64,000 nucleotides of DNA from Clostridium caldaquaticum. Lineage in GTDB: Bacteria > Bacillota > Clostridia > Clostridiales > Clostridiaceae. The notes beneath the pieces are model-generated. The model was not told where the DNA came from. It saw only the letters and a program-made list of their open reading frames with translations, and ran no database searches. Numbering within the stretch: position 1 is the stretch's first letter; every line of letters starts with the position of its first letter. Location of the stretch: positions 30,799 through 94,798 of the forward strand of contig NZ_JAMSKT010000013.1 in NCBI RefSeq assembly GCF_023806125.1, given 5' to 3'. The position numbers were made by a program, and so were the translations under genes. Positions 63,147 to 64,000 of the stretch are shown piece by piece.

Positions 63147-63223
63147 TTTAATGTAAAAGTGGATAAAAGATTAATATAATACTTAAGATACTAATAGTTG
63201 ATTTTTTCAGGGAGGGATAAAAT

Positions 63224-63622
63224 TTGGATAAAAAGGCTATAATAGAAATATTAGAGAAGAATGAATTAAGTGAAATAGAAGAGATTGAATATAAGGAAGG
63301 TTCTTTAGTTCTTAGATTTTTTTATGATTTTGATGAAGATGAAATTGAGAGTGCTAGGGCTTATGCTAATGATGAGAGTGAAGATGAAGAAAATGGTGAT
63401 ATATGGTATGAAGATTTTTTTCTTCCATACTTAAATGACTTAGCTGTAGATAACGTTGGCGAATATATAGAAGAAATAATGGAAGAGCATGAAGTAGATG
63501 CACAGTATGTATCCTATGAAATTGACGAAGAAGAATATAGTTATAATGAGTTCATAGCAGCATTTTTTCCAAAAGGTAAAGCTGTTGAGATTGAAGAGGT
63601 TTTAGAAGAATTGGAACTTTAG
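63224..63622 (+). CDS. conserved-looking very acidic small protein
   Basis: The 132-residue protein starts with TTG at 63224, with GGGAGGGAT 6 bases upstream. More than a quarter of its residues are Asp or Glu, spread over the whole length (for example VLRFFYDFDEDEIESARAYA and VGEYIEEIMEEHEVDAQYVS). It is soluble, with no membrane segment. It resembles clostridial proteins of the DUF6762 type, named from memory. A weak hairpin GCAAGT/ACTTGC follows at 63638-63657. Confidence 0.65.
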   Translation: MDKKAIIEILEKNELSEIEEIEYKEGSLVLRFFYDFDEDEIESARAYANDESEDEENGDIWYEDFFLPYLNDLAVDNVGEYIEEIMEEHEVDAQYVSYEIDEEEYSYNEFIAAFFPKGKAVEIEEVLEELEL

Positions 63623-63659
63623 AATTACATAAAAAGGCAAGTATACTTTAACTTGCATA

Positions 63660-63687
63660 TTGAAAAAAGCTAAAAATATGATATAAT
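63660..63687 (+). promoter_or_regulatory. strong promoter in front of the structured RNA region
   Basis: TTGAAA (63660-63665), 16-base spacer, TATAAT (63682-63687). A transcript would begin near 63694, at the base of the first long-range stem, and there is no protein-coding frame directly after it. Confidence 0.6.
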
Positions 63688-63693
63688 TAAATT

Positions 63694-63910
63694 ACAATCA
63701 ATCCTGAGATGTTCGTCAGGCTTATAACGTTCAACCACAGTAACAATAAGGGATTTGCAATAGTTTTATTGGATGTCAGGCTTCCTAATATACATTGATT
63801 ATATTAGAATTATTTAATATGAAGAAGACAGAATATAAGTGAGCAGAACCCACCTGCGAGAGTGCGGGTATGAACAAATAAGCTAAACGGCATGTTGGGA
63901 GCATCGAAAG
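63694..63910 (+). ncRNA. structured RNA region of unidentified class
   Basis: No credible coding frame occurs. AATCAAT (63696-63702) pairs with ATTGATT (63794-63800) as a closing stem. Inside, CCTGA (63703-63707) pairs with TCAGG (63716-63720), and CAATAA (63744-63749) with TTATTG (63766-63771). TCAGGCTT occurs twice (63716-63723 and 63776-63783), so CCTGA has two alternative partners. A downstream GC-richer part holds ACCTGCGAGAGTGCGGGT and ATCGAAAGAT, a GAAA-capped hairpin. It could be part of a group II intron, a regulatory leader or a small RNA; I could not assign a class. Confidence 0.4.
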
Positions 63911-63913
63911 ATA

Positions 63914-64000
63914 ATCGAGTAGGAGCTGAATAATTATTTTATTCAGCGTCCTCTCACACCACCGTGCGTACCGTTCGGTACACGGCGGTTCAATAGAAAT
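63914..64000 (-). mobile_element. 3' end of a group II intron (domains V and VI), continuing past the window
   Basis: Read on the minus strand, CCGCCGTGTACC (63988-63977), GAAC loop and GGTACGCACGGTGG (63972-63959) form a domain V hairpin with a two-base bulge on the 3' arm, followed by TGTGAGAGG. Domain VI is GCTGAATAA/TTATTCAGC (63947-63925) followed by TCCTACTCGAT with the likely branch-point A, and the intron would end at 63914. These blocks match bacterial introns that carry an LtrA-type reverse transcriptase, whose gene would lie to the right of the window. Confidence 0.65.

Noticed and set aside
1..64000. tRNA, rRNA and CRISPR arrays
   Set aside because: No cloverleaf-type sequences, rRNA segments or regularly spaced direct repeats were seen on either strand by eye.

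Overview
The window is low-GC DNA with clostridial gene content: a spoIIA-spoVA sporulation block, spoVB, yunB, pdaA and a SleB-type hydrolase, fchA, a pyrophosphate-type phosphofructokinase, QueT, and AGGAGG-type ribosome binding sites with frequent TTG/GTG starts. It fits an anaerobic spore-former of the genus Clostridium or a close relative. The species cannot be named from the sequence alone. No rRNA, tRNA or CRISPR array was seen.

Layout. 1-8610 is the right part of a surface-polysaccharide cluster: two glycosyltransferases, a polymerase-like membrane protein, a MurJ/MOP flippase, an orphan sugar-binding-type lipoprotein, a hexapeptide acyltransferase, wecB and an undecaprenyl-phosphate sugar transferase. 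8644-14264 holds fchA, pdaA, a stand-alone adenine DNA methyltransferase closely resembling C. difficile CamA, iadA and speE. 14470-18730 is spoIIAA-spoIIAB-sigF with an excellent SigH promoter, followed by spoVAC-spoVAD-spoVAEb-spoVAEa. 18733-23601 holds a class A penicillin-binding protein, yunB, hpt and an L,D-transpeptidase; yunB and the L,D-transpeptidase appear to use ATT (or ATA) start codons. 23789-27706 is the potABCD polyamine uptake operon. 27795-33640 carries three riboswitch-linked genes: a c-di-AMP riboswitch before a LysM-SleB hydrolase, a guanine-class purine riboswitch before an NCS2 permease, and a preQ1-I riboswitch before queT. An LtaS-like enzyme lies among them.

33812-45307 is mixed housekeeping (M16 peptidase, recX, pfp, hemerythrin, Nudix, ndk, pncB) with a second orphan DNA methyltransferase, a full-length PglX of BREX type without any other BREX gene. 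45482-62649 holds a UvrD-like helicase, an FtsA-like ATPase with a long beta-grasp-like tail, an M20 peptidase, a pseudouridine synthase, two MOP flippases (one SpoVB), a sugar-dehydrogenase-like propeller, a radical SAM gene overlapping a methyltransferase, def, an ECF S component and helD. The right edge (63660-64000) has a strong promoter, an unidentified structured RNA region and the 3' end of a minus-strand group II intron.

Together the genes serve cell envelope building (polysaccharide, peptidoglycan, teichoic acid), sporulation and germination, and polyamine, purine and queuosine supply. Two solitary adenine methyltransferases could add an epigenetic layer; by analogy with CamA, the first may influence sporulation. 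Most units are separated by clear intrinsic terminators, many of them shared by convergent genes.
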